64,000 nucleotides of DNA from Pseudomonas sp. N40(2020) (GTDB taxonomy: Bacteria; Pseudomonadota; Gammaproteobacteria; Pseudomonadales; Pseudomonadaceae). The stretch lies in NCBI RefSeq assembly GCF_014472415.1, contig NZ_JACSZV010000001.1:248001-312000 (forward strand), read 5' to 3'. Positions 33,712 to 43,172 of the stretch are shown piece after piece. Both the position numbers and the translations under genes were made by a program. Position 1 is the first letter of the stretch. Every line of letters starts with the position of its first letter. The notes beneath the pieces are model-generated. The model made no database searches and was not told where the DNA came from. It saw nothing but the letters and a program-made list of their open reading frames with translations.

Positions 33712-35904
33712 ATGACTCCCTTGCCCGCACCGCTACGCTGGCTCTACTCCCTGGAATGGCGCCGGGGTTTCTTTGACTGGGCGCGCAGCGATGGCGTGAC
33801 CTGGGTCTATATCTTCAAGGTGTTGCTCGCCGCGTTCCTCACGTTGTGGCTGGCGATGCGTCTGGAATTGCCACAACCGCGCACGGCGATGATCACCGTG
33901 TTCATCGTCATGCAGCCGCAAAGCGGTCAGGTGTTCGCCAAGAGTTTCTATCGCTTCCTCGGCACCCTGGCCGGGTCAGCGATGATGGTCACGCTGATTG
34001 CGCTGTTCGCGCAAAACACTGAACTGTTCCTCGGCTCGCTGGCGATCTGGGTCGGCATCTGCTCCGCTGGCGCCGCACGTTGCCGTAACTTCCGCGCTTA
34101 TGGTTTTGTCCTCGCGGGCTACACCGCAGCGATGGTTGGTTTGCCGGCGCTGGCGCACCCGGACGGTGCGTTCATGGCAGCGGTGTGGCGGGTGCTGGAG
34201 ATCTCGCTGGGGATTCTCTGCGCCACCGTGGTCAGCGCCGCGATCCTGCCGCAAACCGCCAGCGCGGCGATGCGCAACGCCTTGTACCAGCGCTTCGGCG
34301 TGTTCGCGCTTTTCGTCACCGATGACTTGCGCGGACGCAGCAAAACCGAATCCTTTGAAGCGAGCAACGTGCGTTTCATCGCCGAGGCTGTGGGGCTGGA
34401 AGGGCTGCGCAGCGTGACGGTGTTTGAAGACCCGCACATGCGTCGACGCAATGGTCGCCTGAGCCGTTTGAACAGCGAGTTCATGGGCATCACCACGCGC
34501 TTCAATGCCTTGCATCAGTTGCTGGAACGCTTGCGCGGCAATGATGAAGAACACGTTGTGGCGGCGATCAGACCGGGCTTGCAGGATCTGGCCGAAGTGC
34601 TCGACGGTTTCAGCGGCCGGGCACTGACCAGCCCCGATGCCGCGCGGCTGGCGATGGCGCTGGCGACCTACAAGGAAGGCTTGCCGGCGCGGGTGCGCAG
34701 CCTGCGCGCAACCTTTCAGGAGAGCGAGCCGAGCGACGCCGAGCAACTGGATTTCCACACCGCGTATGAATTGCTCTATCGCTTCGTCGACGATCTGCAC
34801 GGTTACGCGCAGACCCACGCCTCCCTGGCCGATCACCGCCACGAACGCGAGCGCTGGGACGAGCCGTTCACCCCGCAAACCAACTGGTGGGCGGCGGCCG
34901 CTTCGGGGATTCGTGCGTCGTTCATCCTGATCGTGCTGGGCAGTTATTGGGTCGCGACGGCGTGGCCGAGTGGCGCGACAATGACCCTGATCGCCGCCGC
35001 CACCGTGGGCCTTTCCGCTGCCACGCCGAACCCGAAACGCATGGCCTTTCAGATGGCTTGCGGCACATTTCTCGGCGCGTTGATCGGCTTCGTCGAGATG
35101 TTTTTCATCTTCCCGTGGATCGACGGTTTTCCGCTGCTGTGCGTGATGCTCGCGCCGGTGATCGTGCTCGGTTCGTTCCTTACATCTCGGCCGCAATATG
35201 CCGGTGTCGGCCTTGGACTGCTGATCTTTTTCAGCACCGGTTCGGTGCCGGACAACCTGACGATCTACAACCCCTATACCTTCATCAACGACTACATCGC
35301 CATGGTCATGGGCATGCTGGTGTGTGCGGCGGCGGGCGCGATTATTTTGCCGCCGAACAGTCGCTGGTTGTGGCGGCGGCTGGAGCAGGATCTGCGTAGC
35401 CAAGTGGTCTATGCGATCAGCGGAAAACTCAAGGGGTTGGCGTCGAGTTTCGAGAGCCGCACCCGAGACTTGTTGCATCAGGCTTATGGTCTGGCGGCCG
35501 GTGAGCCGAAGGTGCAAAAGAGCCTGCTGCGCTGGATGTTCGTGGTGCTGGAAGTCGGCCACGCGATCATTGAATTGCGCAAGGAGCAGGCGATTCTGCC
35601 GGTGCACCCGGCCTATGCCGAATCGCAACCGTGGCGTCAGGCAATCCGTGTGATGGGCCGGGCGTTGGTGCGGCTTTTTCTGCAACCGAACTCAAGCAAT
35701 CTGGAGCGCGCGCTGGTGGCAGTCGATCACGCGATCAGCCGTGTCGCCGCCACTGAAGAACCGTTCGCGCCGCACTTCGATACCTCGGCCCTGCGCCGGG
35801 TGAAGAGCTATCTGCACTTCATTCGCACCTCGTTGCTCGACCCGCAATCACCGCTTGGCGCTTTCGCACACGCCAAGCCTGAAGGACTTGCCCATGCCTC
35901 GTGA
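33712..35904 (+). CDS. FUSC/AaeB-type aromatic-acid efflux pump
   Basis: The 730-residue protein has two blocks of membrane helices (about 25-190 and 395-560), each followed by a cytoplasmic region, the typical FUSC/AaeB build. AaeB exports p-hydroxybenzoate and related acids in E. coli. ATG at 33712 is used; a 19-residue extension upstream is possible but polar. The next gene overlaps by 11 bp. No substrate-specific residues are known to me. Confidence 0.88.
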   Translation: MTPLPAPLRWLYSLEWRRGFFDWARSDGVTWVYIFKVLLAAFLTLWLAMRLELPQPRTAMITVFIVMQPQSGQVFAKSFYRFLGTLAGSAMMVTLIALFAQNTELFLGSLAIWVGICSAGAARCRNFRAYGFVLAGYTAAMVGLPALAHPDGAFMAAVWRVLEISLGILCATVVSAAILPQTASAAMRNALYQRFGVFALFVTDDLRGRSKTESFEASNVRFIAEAVGLEGLRSVTVFEDPHMRRRNGRLSRLNSEFMGITTRFNALHQLLERLRGNDEEHVVAAIRPGLQDLAEVLDGFSGRALTSPDAARLAMALATYKEGLPARVRSLRATFQESEPSDAEQLDFHTAYELLYRFVDDLHGYAQTHASLADHRHERERWDEPFTPQTNWWAAAASGIRASFILIVLGSYWVATAWPSGATMTLIAAATVGLSAATPNPKRMAFQMACGTFLGALIGFVEMFFIFPWIDGFPLLCVMLAPVIVLGSFLTSRPQYAGVGLGLLIFFSTGSVPDNLTIYNPYTFINDYIAMVMGMLVCAAAGAIILPPNSRWLWRRLEQDLRSQVVYAISGKLKGLASSFESRTRDLLHQAYGLAAGEPKVQKSLLRWMFVVLEVGHAIIELRKEQAILPVHPAYAESQPWRQAIRVMGRALVRLFLQPNSSNLERALVAVDHAISRVAATEEPFAPHFDTSALRRVKSYLHFIRTSLLDPQSPLGAFAHAKPEGLAHAS

Positions 35905-36094
35905 AATCGCTTTCCACGGTGTGTACATGCCGACCATGACCCTGATGTTTTTCATCGCTGCGGCATTGGCCTGGGCGGTGGATCGGTTCTTGTCGGGCTT
36001 CGATCTGTACCGCTTCTTCTGGCACCCGGCGCTGCTGCGCCTGAGCCTGTTTACCTGTCTGTTCGGCGCGATGGCGCTGACTGTTTACCGTTGA
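35894..36094 (+). CDS. DUF1656 (AaeX-type) small membrane protein
   Basis: The 66-residue protein has two hydrophobic segments (about 10-29 and 41-62), the size and pattern of AaeX. It occurs between or beside FUSC and HlyD genes in AaeXAB-type efflux operons, with unknown function. ATG at 35894 has AAGGA nine bases upstream, inside the 3' end of the FUSC gene. Confidence 0.85.
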   Translation: MPREIAFHGVYMPTMTLMFFIAAALAWAVDRFLSGFDLYRFFWHPALLRLSLFTCLFGAMALTVYR

Positions 36095-36119
36095 CTCTCT
36101 ATCTCTGAAGAAGGCTCTG

Positions 36120-36986
36120 ATGAAAAAGTTTTTCAGCCTGCTCGCGACCTTGCTGGTGCTGGCCCTTGCGCTGTGGATCGGCCGGACTTTGTGGGTGCAT
36201 TACATGAACACGCCGTGGACTCGCGACGGTCGGGTGCGCGCGGACATCATCAACGTCGCCGCCGACGTCACCGGTGAAGTGATCGACGTGCCGGTGCGTG
36301 ACAACCAATTGGTGAAGAAGGGCGATTTGCTGATGCAGATCGACCCCGAGCATTACCGCATCGCGGTGAAACAGGCGCAGTCGCTGGTCGCTTCACGCAA
36401 GTCGACGTGGGAGATGCGCAAGGTCAACGCCCATCGCCGTGCCGATCTGGACAACCTGGTGATCTCCAGGGAAAACCGCGACGACGCCAGCAACATCGCC
36501 GACGCCGCGCTGGCTGACTACCAACACGCGCAGGCGCAACTGGAAGCCGCCGAACTCAACCTCAAACGCACCGAAGTACGCGCGGCGGTGGACGGCTACG
36601 TGACCAACCTCAATGTGCATCGCGGCGACTACGCGCGCATCGGCGAGGCGAAAATGGCCGTGGTCGACATGAACTCGTTCTGGGTCTATGGCTTCTTCGA
36701 AGAAACCAAACTGCCGCACGTTCGCGTTGGGGATAAGGCCGACATGCAGTTGATGAGCGGCGAAGTCCTGAAGGGCCACGTGGAAAGCATTTCACGCGGC
36801 ATCTACGACCGCGACAACCCGGAAAGCCGCGAACTGATCGCCGACGTCAACCCGACCTTCAACTGGGTGCGTCTGGCACAGCGAGTGCCGGTGCGGATTC
36901 ACATTGATGAAGTACCGGAGGGCGTGCTGCTGGCGGCGGGGATTACTTGTACGGTGGTGGTGAAGCAGGACGCTGTGGATAACTGA
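36120..36986 (+). CDS. HlyD-family membrane-fusion protein (AaeA-like)
   Basis: The 288-residue periplasmic adaptor has an N-terminal membrane anchor (about 5-25) and a lipoyl half-motif (TGEVIDVPVRDNQLVKKGDLL). A helical hairpin and the second lipoyl half (VDGYVTNLNVHRGDYARIGE) follow. WTRDGRVRADI near residue 32 is characteristic of AaeA/EmrA-type adaptors. It links the FUSC pump to the outer-membrane channel encoded first in the operon. Confidence 0.9.
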   Translation: MKKFFSLLATLLVLALALWIGRTLWVHYMNTPWTRDGRVRADIINVAADVTGEVIDVPVRDNQLVKKGDLLMQIDPEHYRIAVKQAQSLVASRKSTWEMRKVNAHRRADLDNLVISRENRDDASNIADAALADYQHAQAQLEAAELNLKRTEVRAAVDGYVTNLNVHRGDYARIGEAKMAVVDMNSFWVYGFFEETKLPHVRVGDKADMQLMSGEVLKGHVESISRGIYDRDNPESRELIADVNPTFNWVRLAQRVPVRIHIDEVPEGVLLAAGITCTVVVKQDAVDN

Positions 36987-37004
36987 CAGACCGAGGTGCT
37001 GCCA

Positions 37005-37069
37005 TTCGCGAGCAGGCTCGCTCCCACATTGGATTCGCGTTGCACTGTGGGAGCGAGCCTGCTCGCGAA
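37005..37069. repeat. REP doublet (GTGGGAGCGAGCC family)
   Basis: Two inverted REP cores around an 18-nt loop, placed between the convergent HlyD gene and the SDR gene. Confidence 0.9.
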
Positions 37070-37085
37070 GAACGATAACGCGGTG

Positions 37086-37910
37086 TCAGAGTTGGCCGCG
37101 CAAGCCGAAGCGCTTCATCAACGCCGACTCCAGCAACCCCTTCGGCAACAAAGCCGCCAACAATGGCAGCGCCCGACTGCCATTGCCAATCCTGATCAGC
37201 CGTGGCGGCTTGTTTTGCTGCACTGCCTTCAACAAAACGGCGGCAAACTCACTGGCCGGCGTCGGCTTGTCCTGCGAGGCCTTGGCCCGCGCGCGAATGC
37301 CCTCACGCAATGGAAACCACGGCGATTGTTCGTTGATCAACTGCTCAGCCTCATGCCCGGCATTTTTGGCGAAGCTCGATTGAATCGCACCGGGCTGCAC
37401 TTCCATCACGCGAATGCCGAACGGCGCCAGTTCCATGCGCAATGCATCGCTCAAGGCATGCACTGCTGCTTTCGAGGCGCAATAGGCACCGGCGAACGGT
37501 GTGACCAATACGCCGGAAACACTGCCAATGTTCACGACCAAGCCCTTGGCCCGGCGCAACACCGGGAACAGCGCGCGGGTGACGCCGACAATCGAAAACA
37601 CGTTGGTTTCGAACTGGCGCTGCATGGCCGGCACGCCGCCGTCGAGCAGCGGGCCCATGGCGCCATAACCGGCGTTGTTGATCAGCACGTCGAGACCGCC
37701 GTGTTGCTGGTTGATCCGCTCGGCGAGTTGTTCCAGCGCCGCGTTGTCATTGACGTCGAGTTGCACGGCGGTGAACCCGGCTGTCGCCAGCAATGCGACA
37801 TCTTCAGCCTTGCGGGCACTGGCCCAGACTTCATAACCGGCGGTTTTGAACGCATCGGCGAGGGCGCGGCCGATGCCGCTGGAGCAACCGGTAATCAACG
37901 CAACGGGCAT
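37086..37910 (-). CDS. Short-chain dehydrogenase/reductase (SDR)
   Basis: The 274-residue classical SDR has the cofactor motif TGCSSGIG (residues 7-14), NNAG, and the active site Ser with YCASK. ATG at 37910 has AAGGAA eight bases upstream. A longer in-frame reading back to 38219 runs antisense-like through the upstream gene and is rejected. It follows a small membrane protein gene by 35 bp on the same strand. The substrate is not known. Confidence 0.9.
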   Translation of the reverse strand: MPVALITGCSSGIGRALADAFKTAGYEVWASARKAEDVALLATAGFTAVQLDVNDNAALEQLAERINQQHGGLDVLINNAGYGAMGPLLDGGVPAMQRQFETNVFSIVGVTRALFPVLRRAKGLVVNIGSVSGVLVTPFAGAYCASKAAVHALSDALRMELAPFGIRVMEVQPGAIQSSFAKNAGHEAEQLINEQSPWFPLREGIRARAKASQDKPTPASEFAAVLLKAVQQNKPPRLIRIGNGSRALPLLAALLPKGLLESALMKRFGLRGQL

Positions 37911-37945
37911 GGCGCATTCCTTGTGCAAAAGAGTGGGGAAGGGGA

Positions 37946-38410
37946 TCAGTCGGAGAAGCTGCCCTGCAATCGCTCGGCGCGAAACTCCAGGGTTTGCGGG
38001 CGATAACCGGGACGCAGCGGTGGCATCGGCAAGCAGTCTTCCCAATTGCCGCCAGCCTGCAATTCGCCGGGGCCGCGGTAGCGCGGGGCGCTGTATTGAT
38101 TGTCGGCCAGATTGACGGTGTCGCCCGGTGCATAGGCAGCAATGCGCCAGCGCAACTCGGTCAACGGCACGCTGTTGCCGTTGTTCATCTTCAATTGCAG
38201 CGGACGATCCGCCGGACACTGCTCGGGCGCATAGCTGATACGCAGTTCAAGGCGCGCCAGTTGTTTGATCTCGCGGTTGTCCAGCCACACCACCCACATG
38301 GCAACCAGGCCGAGGCCGATGGCGGCTGCCACCGAGACGGGCAAGGCCTTGGCCGGATAGCGCAACAACAGGATCAGCCAGGTGAAGACCAGCAAGACGC
38401 CGATGAACAT
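37946..38410 (-). CDS. Small inner-membrane protein with periplasmic beta-rich domain
   Basis: The 154 residues start MFIGVLLVFTWLILLLRYPA and have two hydrophobic segments (3-18 and 24-43). The remainder looks extracytoplasmic, with RRWIAAYAPGDTVN-like and YRGPGELQAGGNW segments. I do not recognise a functional family; it is sometimes labelled a multidrug transporter, which two helices do not support. ATG at 38410 has AAGGAG nine bases upstream. It is co-directional with the SDR gene. Confidence 0.7.
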   Translation of the reverse strand: MFIGVLLVFTWLILLLRYPAKALPVSVAAAIGLGLVAMWVVWLDNREIKQLARLELRISYAPEQCPADRPLQLKMNNGNSVPLTELRWRIAAYAPGDTVNLADNQYSAPRYRGPGELQAGGNWEDCLPMPPLRPGYRPQTLEFRAERLQGSFSD

Positions 38411-38573
38411 GTGTGAACGCTCCTTGAACTCGTGACCCACATCCTACCGAAGGGTTGCCGGAATGGACATTCGCGTATCAGGCCATTGTGCCATTGGTCG
38501 GAACTGTAATTTCTGACAGTAGGCATCAATGCCCAGTCGCTGCTGAGATACCCCCACGCAACGGAGCAAAAAT

Positions 38574-41432
38574 ATGGGCATGCACAGCAAAACACCGACG
38601 CTTTCAGTGAGCGACCCGCGTGGGCTGCCGATCCGTACAGTCGACTACTGGCGCGCCGAGTATCCTGGCGCCGCTCAGACTCTCGTGCACCGCACCTTTC
38701 ATGACGCGGCGGGGCGTGCTGTCGACCAGTGGGATCCACGTTTGTGGGCGCTGCAAATGAGCGATCCTCTGACGCCGGCCAGTCTGGCCATGGTTTATCT
38801 GTTGAACGGCCAAGTGCTACGCACGGACAGCGTCGATGCCGGTACGCAGGTTGCGTTGCACGGTCTCGGCGCGCAAGTGCTGCTCGAGTGCGACAGTCGT
38901 GGAACCCGTCGCGAAATCCGGCACGATTCGTTGCTGCGCCCAGTGGCCGTGTTCGAAGAAGGCGAATCGCAGCCGCAACGGTGCGTCGAGCGCTTTGTTT
39001 ATGGTCAGCCCGGTGCCGGTGAACCGAGCCGCAACCAGCTCGGCCAGTTGATCCGCCACGATGACCCGGCAGGCAGTGTGTTGTTCGAATACTTTGCGAT
39101 CAGCGGCCAATGCACAGAGAACACCCGGCACTTCATGCAGAACCTCGTGACCCCTGATTGGCCTGAGCCGATTGATGAACGCATGAAGTTGCTAGAACCC
39201 GGCGAGGGCGCGACGAGCCAATGGCATTTCGGGCCGCTGGGTCAGGTACTCCGACAGGTGGATGCGCGAGATAATCATCAGGGGATCGAGTTGACGCTCG
39301 ATGGACGTTTGCGGGCCAGTTACCTGCAGTTGAAGCATCAGTCCGAACCTCAAACACTGGTCAGCGATATCCGTTACAACGCTGACGGGAAAGTCACGCT
39401 GGAACGGGCGGGAAACCGCGTATTGACGACATTGCGCTATCGAGCTGAAGACGGCCGTTTGCAAGTGCGTCAGGCCGAGAACAGCGACGGCGAAATCTTG
39501 CAGCATCTGGTCTACGACTATGACCTGATGGGCAATGTGCTGAGCATCGAGGACAAGGCACTGCCGATCCGCTATTTCGCCAATCAGCGCATCGATCCGA
39601 TCAGTCTCTTTATCTACGACAGTCGTTACCAGTTGCGCGAGGCAACTGGCTGGGAGGCGGGTGCTGCGAGCCAGGGACCCGCGACGCCCGGACGAGCCGA
39701 TCCGGGCGCCGTGAGCAATTACCGCCAGAGTTATCGTTACGACGAGTCCGGCAATTTGCTGGAGCTGACGCATGTTGGCGCGCGTAATGGTCGCAAGCTG
39801 CGCGCCGCGCGATTCAGCAATCGCTGTTTGCCTTACCGCGCCGATGTACCGCCCACGGAAGAGGAAATCGCTGCGGCGTTTGATCTGCGTGGCAATCTGC
39901 GAGCGCTCGAGGCCGGGCGATCACTGACGTGGAATTTGCGCAATCAGTTGCAATCGGTCACGCCGGTCGAACGTGCCGGCGGACGCAATGACCTTGAACA
40001 CTATTGTTACGACGGCGCCGGTCAGCGTGTGCGCAAGACGCGTTTATTGCAGACAAATGCCCGTGGTGTCGTTGCCCAGGTGCGCTATTTGCCTGGACTG
40101 GAGTTGCGCAGTGACACAGGCAACGTAGAACAACTGCAAGTGATCACCGTCGAGGGGGCGCTCAACAGCGTGCGGGTCTTGCACTGGCAAAGCGCACCGC
40201 CAACCGGTTCCAACGACCACTATCGGTACACCTTCACTGATCATTTGGGCTCTACCAGCCTGGAGTTGGGTGAGGATGCCCGCGTCATCAGCCAGGAAAC
40301 CTTCCACCCGTTCGGCGAGACGGCGTGGAGCAAGGACACCGAAGTCAGCTACAAAACCCTCCACTATTCGGGCAAGGAGCGTGATGCGACCGGGTGTTAT
40401 TACTACGGTTATCGCTATTACATGCCTTGGTTGCAGCGATGGCTCAACCCTGACCCGAAAGGCTTTATTGACGGGCCGAACCTGTACCAGATGGTCGGTA
40501 ACTCTCCCATGAGGCATGTTGACAGCGATGGCGGCGGGAAAAGCGATACGTCTACGTCAGCGCTGGCTGACAGCGCGCAAAAGCAGAAGGCACTGCTGGA
40601 CTCGGTCACCTCGGCAGCGGCGGATGTCAGAAATTCGTTGCTCAACCACACCCAGGCACGACACCGGTTTCAGGCGTTGGCCAGGCGAGTCGGTACGCAA
40701 CTGATCAGCAGCGCGGTCAGCACGGGGGCGCAAGCCCTGGGCGGCGCGGCTGGCACTGCATTGGGCGGGGCATTGGGGCCGGGAGCGGCCGTGCTTGGAG
40801 GGAAACTGGGTACGAAGCTCGCCGGCAAGGCAGCGGATGCAGCAATCGACAAGGTCGTGGACACCTATCAGTTGAACCGCCCTATCAATTTCAAGGGCAG
40901 CGAACTGAATCCCAAGGCTTTCGTTGAAAGCGTCGAGCCGAAAAAATCGCTCAGTCTTGCCACAGTGAAACTGGAACTGGCAGCACATGATCCGCGCACT
41001 TCCGACGGTCGATCACGACTGGTGAAAATGGCGCGCGCCAAGGTTGAGGGCAAAGTGATCTCGGTAGTCGCCGACACGTTGGGATCGCAGACCCCGGGAC
41101 TGATCCGGACAGGAAGGGAGTTCATCCATGCATCGCAGGGCTTGAATGCAGGGACGTTGAGTGACACTTACGAACATATTTCGGCAAACATCGACATGGT
41201 GTCGTTCAGGACGCAAGCGATATTGACCGAGCTGGCGACGGTCGGCGGCTCAGACACTGAACTGCTGGAAGCGGTCTCCGAATTGTCAATGCAGACCTTC
41301 AGTACCGTTCAAACGCTCAATCGAACCCAGGATTTCATTGGGCTGATCTCGCCCACGCCCTACGCCGGCAGACAGCAATCGCTGGGGGGGAGCACCCGGC
41401 CCAAACTGACCCGACAACATTCGCAGGGCTAA
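38574..41432 (+). CDS. RHS-repeat/TccC-like toxin protein
   Basis: The 952-residue protein has YD/RHS repeats (from about residue 180 to 590) and the RHS core. The core ends with HYSGKERDATGCYYYGYRYY and LNPDPKGFIDGPNLYQMVGN (about 600-645), as in TccC components of insecticidal toxin complexes. The usual DPDG end of the core is HVDSDG here. The 300-residue C-terminus is variable: a Gly/Ala zipper (ALGGAAGTALGGALGPGAAV, about 724-743), then a helical region. No TcA/TcB, VgrG or immunity gene is near. ATG at 38574 has GGAG upstream. Confidence 0.85.
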   Translation: MGMHSKTPTLSVSDPRGLPIRTVDYWRAEYPGAAQTLVHRTFHDAAGRAVDQWDPRLWALQMSDPLTPASLAMVYLLNGQVLRTDSVDAGTQVALHGLGAQVLLECDSRGTRREIRHDSLLRPVAVFEEGESQPQRCVERFVYGQPGAGEPSRNQLGQLIRHDDPAGSVLFEYFAISGQCTENTRHFMQNLVTPDWPEPIDERMKLLEPGEGATSQWHFGPLGQVLRQVDARDNHQGIELTLDGRLRASYLQLKHQSEPQTLVSDIRYNADGKVTLERAGNRVLTTLRYRAEDGRLQVRQAENSDGEILQHLVYDYDLMGNVLSIEDKALPIRYFANQRIDPISLFIYDSRYQLREATGWEAGAASQGPATPGRADPGAVSNYRQSYRYDESGNLLELTHVGARNGRKLRAARFSNRCLPYRADVPPTEEEIAAAFDLRGNLRALEAGRSLTWNLRNQLQSVTPVERAGGRNDLEHYCYDGAGQRVRKTRLLQTNARGVVAQVRYLPGLELRSDTGNVEQLQVITVEGALNSVRVLHWQSAPPTGSNDHYRYTFTDHLGSTSLELGEDARVISQETFHPFGETAWSKDTEVSYKTLHYSGKERDATGCYYYGYRYYMPWLQRWLNPDPKGFIDGPNLYQMVGNSPMRHVDSDGGGKSDTSTSALADSAQKQKALLDSVTSAAADVRNSLLNHTQARHRFQALARRVGTQLISSAVSTGAQALGGAAGTALGGALGPGAAVLGGKLGTKLAGKAADAAIDKVVDTYQLNRPINFKGSELNPKAFVESVEPKKSLSLATVKLELAAHDPRTSDGRSRLVKMARAKVEGKVISVVADTLGSQTPGLIRTGREFIHASQGLNAGTLSDTYEHISANIDMVSFRTQAILTELATVGGSDTELLEAVSELSMQTFSTVQTLNRTQDFIGLISPTPYAGRQQSLGGSTRPKLTRQHSQG

Positions 41433-41489
41433 AAAAGCCCCCGCCCAACCCGCTGCGGATAGGGGACGCAGTGGGCTGGACAAGGGCTT
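41431..41489 (-). terminator. Terminator of the alginate operon (after algA)
   Basis: Outer AAGCCC/GGGCTT and inner CCCGCTGCG/CGCAGTGGG arms form a compound hairpin. On the minus strand it is followed by TTTTTTA. It lies 18-76 bp after the algA stop and touches the RHS gene stop, so it may serve both convergent genes. Confidence 0.8.
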
Positions 41490-41506
41490 CTTGTCTTGCG
41501 GATCGT

Positions 41507-42958
41507 TTACTGCGCGATGGTCTTCACCGACACGCCGCGTTCGATCGGGGTGGAGCGGCCGTAGATATCTTCGAAACGTTCGATATCGTCTTCACCCAGA
41601 TACGAACCCGATTGCACTTCGATGATTTCCAGCGGGATCTTGCCCGGGTTGCGCAGGCGATGCACCGAGGCGATCGGGATGTAGGTCGACTGGTTTTCGC
41701 AGAGCAGGAACACGTTGTCGTCGCAGGTCACTTCGGCGGTGCCGCTGACCACGATCCAGTGTTCGGCGCGGTGGTGGTGCATCTGCAGCGACAGGCATGC
41801 GCCCGGTTTGACCGAGATGTGCTTGACCTGGAAGCGCCCGCCCATGTCCACCGAGTCGTACGAGCCCCACGGACGGTAGACCTCACAGTGGTTCTGGGTT
41901 TCGCTGCGGCCCTGTTCGTTAAGGGTGTTGACCATCTGCTTGACGCCCTGAACCTTGTCCTTGTGGGCGATCATCATGGCGTCCTTGGTTTCGACCACCA
42001 CAATATTTTCCAGACCGATCACCGACACCAGTTTGCCGTTACCGTGGATCATGCAGTTCTTGCTGTCCTGGATCACCACGTCGCCTTTGGTGACGTTGCC
42101 GTTGGCGTCTTTCTCGTTGACTTCCCACAACGACGACCAGCAACCGACATCGCTCCAGCCGGCGGTCAGCGGCACGACGCAGGCGCGCTGGGTTTTTTCC
42201 ATCACGGAATAGTCGATGGAGTTGTCCGGGCAGCAGGCGAAGGTAGCTTCGTCCAGTGTGACGGTGTCGGCGTCCTGTTCGCTGCGCTCAAGGGTCAGCA
42301 GGCAGGTGTCGTAGATGTCCGGATCATGCTTTTTCAGCTCTTCGAGGAAGCGGCTGGCGCGGAACAGGAACATGCCGCTGTTCCAGTAGTAACCGCCGGA
42401 CTCGACGTATTCGGTGGCGCGTTTCACATCCGGTTTTTCGACGAAGTGCGACACGCGGCTGACGCCTTCGGGCAGCAGCGAATCAGCGGTGGACTTGATG
42501 TAGCCGTAACCGGTTTCCGGTTTGGTCGCCGGCACGCCGAACAGCACCATTTCGCCGTTTTCGGCGGCGACGGTGGCCAGGGCCAGGGCGCGTTGCAGGG
42601 CTTTCTGGTCTTCGAGAACATGGTCGGCCGGCAGCACCAACATCAGTTCGTCACGACCTTCATTGACCAGCATCATCGCGGTCAGGGCCACGGCCGGCGC
42701 AGTGTTGCGGCCGAACGGTTCCATCAGGATGCGCTGGCATTCCAGCTTGCGGTTGGCCAACTGCTCGTTGACGATAAAACGGTGATCCTTGTTGCAGACC
42801 ACGATCGGCGTGTCCATGCCTTCGAACACCAGGCGTTCCAGGGTTTGCTGGAACAGGGTGTGTTCGCCGGTCAGGGCCAGGAACTGTTTAGGGAATTGCT
42901 TGCGCGAAAGCGGCCAAAGACGTGAACCGCTACCACCTGACAAGATCACCGGAATCAT
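41507..42958 (-). CDS. algA: Mannose-6-phosphate isomerase/GDP-mannose pyrophosphorylase (bifunctional)
   Basis: It makes mannose-6-phosphate and then GDP-mannose, the feedstock for AlgD. The 483-residue protein has an N-terminal nucleotidyltransferase domain (GGSGSRLWPLSRK at residues 8-20) and a C-terminal cupin isomerase domain (about 350-480; HHHRAEHWIVVSG carries the metal His). It is last in the operon, after a 213-bp gap holding a REP doublet that is unlike the tight spacing elsewhere. Confidence 0.97.
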   Translation of the reverse strand: MIPVILSGGSGSRLWPLSRKQFPKQFLALTGEHTLFQQTLERLVFEGMDTPIVVCNKDHRFIVNEQLANRKLECQRILMEPFGRNTAPAVALTAMMLVNEGRDELMLVLPADHVLEDQKALQRALALATVAAENGEMVLFGVPATKPETGYGYIKSTADSLLPEGVSRVSHFVEKPDVKRATEYVESGGYYWNSGMFLFRASRFLEELKKHDPDIYDTCLLTLERSEQDADTVTLDEATFACCPDNSIDYSVMEKTQRACVVPLTAGWSDVGCWSSLWEVNEKDANGNVTKGDVVIQDSKNCMIHGNGKLVSVIGLENIVVVETKDAMMIAHKDKVQGVKQMVNTLNEQGRSETQNHCEVYRPWGSYDSVDMGGRFQVKHISVKPGACLSLQMHHHRAEHWIVVSGTAEVTCDDNVFLLCENQSTYIPIASVHRLRNPGKIPLEIIEVQSGSYLGEDDIERFEDIYGRSTPIERGVSVKTIAQ

Positions 42959-43056
42959 ATTGTTTACTCCATAAAATCGATTTGGTTAGAGGCACGAACG
43001 TTGTGTCGTTTCACTCTTGTTTTTGTCTCGTACCCGAACTGACAACCCGATCAAGG

Positions 43057-43144
43057 GTGGGAGCGAGCCTGCTCGCGAAAGCGGCGTATCAGTCGACATT
43101 TATGTTGGATGTCAGACCGTATTCGCGAGCAGGCTCGCTCCCAC
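43057..43144. repeat. REP doublet inside the alginate operon, between algF and algA
   Basis: Two inverted REP cores (43057-43078 and 43121-43144) around about 42 bases. It lies within the 213-bp algF-algA gap, the only long gap at the 3' end of the operon. Confidence 0.9.
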
Positions 43145-43172
43145 AGGGGGCTGCGTCAGTTCGGAAAATTGA

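Noticed and set aside
41471..42925. A 484-codon frame antisense to algA
   Set aside because: It is a shadow of algA; composition is biased to His, Val, Phe and Gln without domain features.
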